Assembly: GCF_015704895.1 (NCBI RefSeq)
Contig: NZ_JADQWB010000009.1
Span: 124,001-188,000, forward strand
DNA length: 64,000 nt
Reading direction: 5' to 3'
From: Agrobacterium leguminum
GTDB taxonomy: Bacteria > Pseudomonadota > Alphaproteobacteria > Rhizobiales > Rhizobiaceae
Shown here: positions 63,702 to 64,000 of the stretch, piece by piece
Numbering within the stretch: the first letter of the stretch is position 1
Layout: each line of letters begins with the position of its first letter
The notes under the pieces: model-generated
What the model was told of the DNA's origin: nothing
The model's input: the letters and a program-made list of their open reading frames with translations, nothing else
The model's database searches: none
Position numbers and translations under genes: made by a program

Positions 63702-64000
63702 TTATGCGGGGTTCTTGGGCGGAACGCCGCGCAGGTGCTCCATGAGATAGGCATGGGTCGCGGCATTGGCGACGATCAGCGTACCGGTCTTCTCATAGAA
63801 CTCCGGTCCGCGGCCCCACCAGTCGGTCACGATGCCGCCGGCCTCCTGCACCAGCAGAATGCCGGCTGCCGTGTCCACGAAGCCCGTTTCCTCGTAATAG
63901 CCGGTCAGCCGGCCGCAGGCGACGTAAGCGCAGGAATTGGCGGCGCTGCCGACCACGCGGACCGCGCCGATGGGCGCACGAATGGCGTCGAGGCGCTGAT
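63702..64000 (-). CDS. Inositol monophosphatase-family protein, C-terminal part (partial)
   Basis: The minus-strand frame is open to the edge of the window and gives the last 98 residues plus stop. IRAPIGAVRVVGSAANSCAYVACGRLTGYYEETGFVDTAAGILLVQEAGGIVTD is the conserved C-terminal region of the family, including the metal-ligand Asp (here in TGFVDTAAG, where the usual motif is WDxAAG). The gene converges on the importer operon. Members hydrolyse inositol phosphate, fructose bisphosphate, histidinol phosphate or similar esters; the substrate cannot be told here. Confidence 0.88.
   Translation of the reverse strand, partial: QRLDAIRAPIGAVRVVGSAANSCAYVACGRLTGYYEETGFVDTAAGILLVQEAGGIVTDWWGRGPEFYEKTGTLIVANAATHAYLMEHLRGVPPKNPA

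Overview
The window looks like a piece of a secondary replicon of an Agrobacterium/Rhizobium-type alphaproteobacterium. The evidence is high GC content, dense operons of ABC importers for plant-derived nutrients, a rhizobial-type porin, rhizobial intergenic palindromic repeats, a DUF1127 protein, and a second FtsZ that consists of the GTPase domain only. From memory, such a short FtsZ (FtsZ1) lies on the linear chromosome of A. tumefaciens C58. No rRNA, tRNA, CRISPR array, transposase or replication origin was seen.

Layout. 1-5.7 kb: an alpha-galactoside uptake operon (end of the binding protein, two permeases, a double ATPase) ending in the GH4 alpha-galactosidase melA. 6-11 kb: yhiI-rbbA-yhhJ-type export system. 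11.1-14.8 kb: a small outer-membrane-type protein, a DUF1127 protein, a four-hairpin small RNA gene carrying four CCTCCTCCC motifs, a single-domain response regulator and ftsZ1. 14.8-25.3 kb: a hydroxyproline-type cluster. It has a GntR regulator, a DapA-family deaminase candidate, a divergent imine-reductase-type dehydrogenase, an amino-acid ABC importer, a FAD oxidase, a fused aconitase X and a proline-racemase-family gene broken by an in-frame TAG. 25.5-31.2 kb: LacI regulator, a small alpha/beta-barrel protein, a second amino-acid ABC importer and a 2-hydroxyacid dehydrogenase. 31.4-36.1 kb: a PAS-GGDEF-EAL protein, a porin behind an AT-rich leader, and a flavin reductase with a perfect operator palindrome. 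36.5-44.6 kb: LysR regulator, NAD-linked formate dehydrogenase fdsGBAD and an oxalate/formate-type MFS carrier. 44.7-55.6 kb: a sugar-oxidation module with a GntR regulator, SMP-30 lactonase and DapA-family lyase on one strand. On the other strand are a Dpp-type importer, an enolase-superfamily sugar-acid dehydratase and an aldose epimerase. 55.8-63.7 kb: GntR regulator, a third Dpp-type importer and a gamma-glutamyltransferase without a signal peptide. The window closes with the 3' part of an inositol-monophosphatase-family gene.

Five ABC importers occupy about a third of the window, each joined to enzymes that would process its substrate and most to a local repressor. Two patterns recur. 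Every one of the five binding-protein genes is followed by a stem-loop before its permease genes. Inverted-repeat operators lie next to most of the GntR/LacI regulators. The most distinctive element is the small RNA gene at about 12.36-12.52 kb. In it, four successive hairpins, including the terminator, each display the same anti-Shine-Dalgarno-like CCTCCTCCC in the loop.
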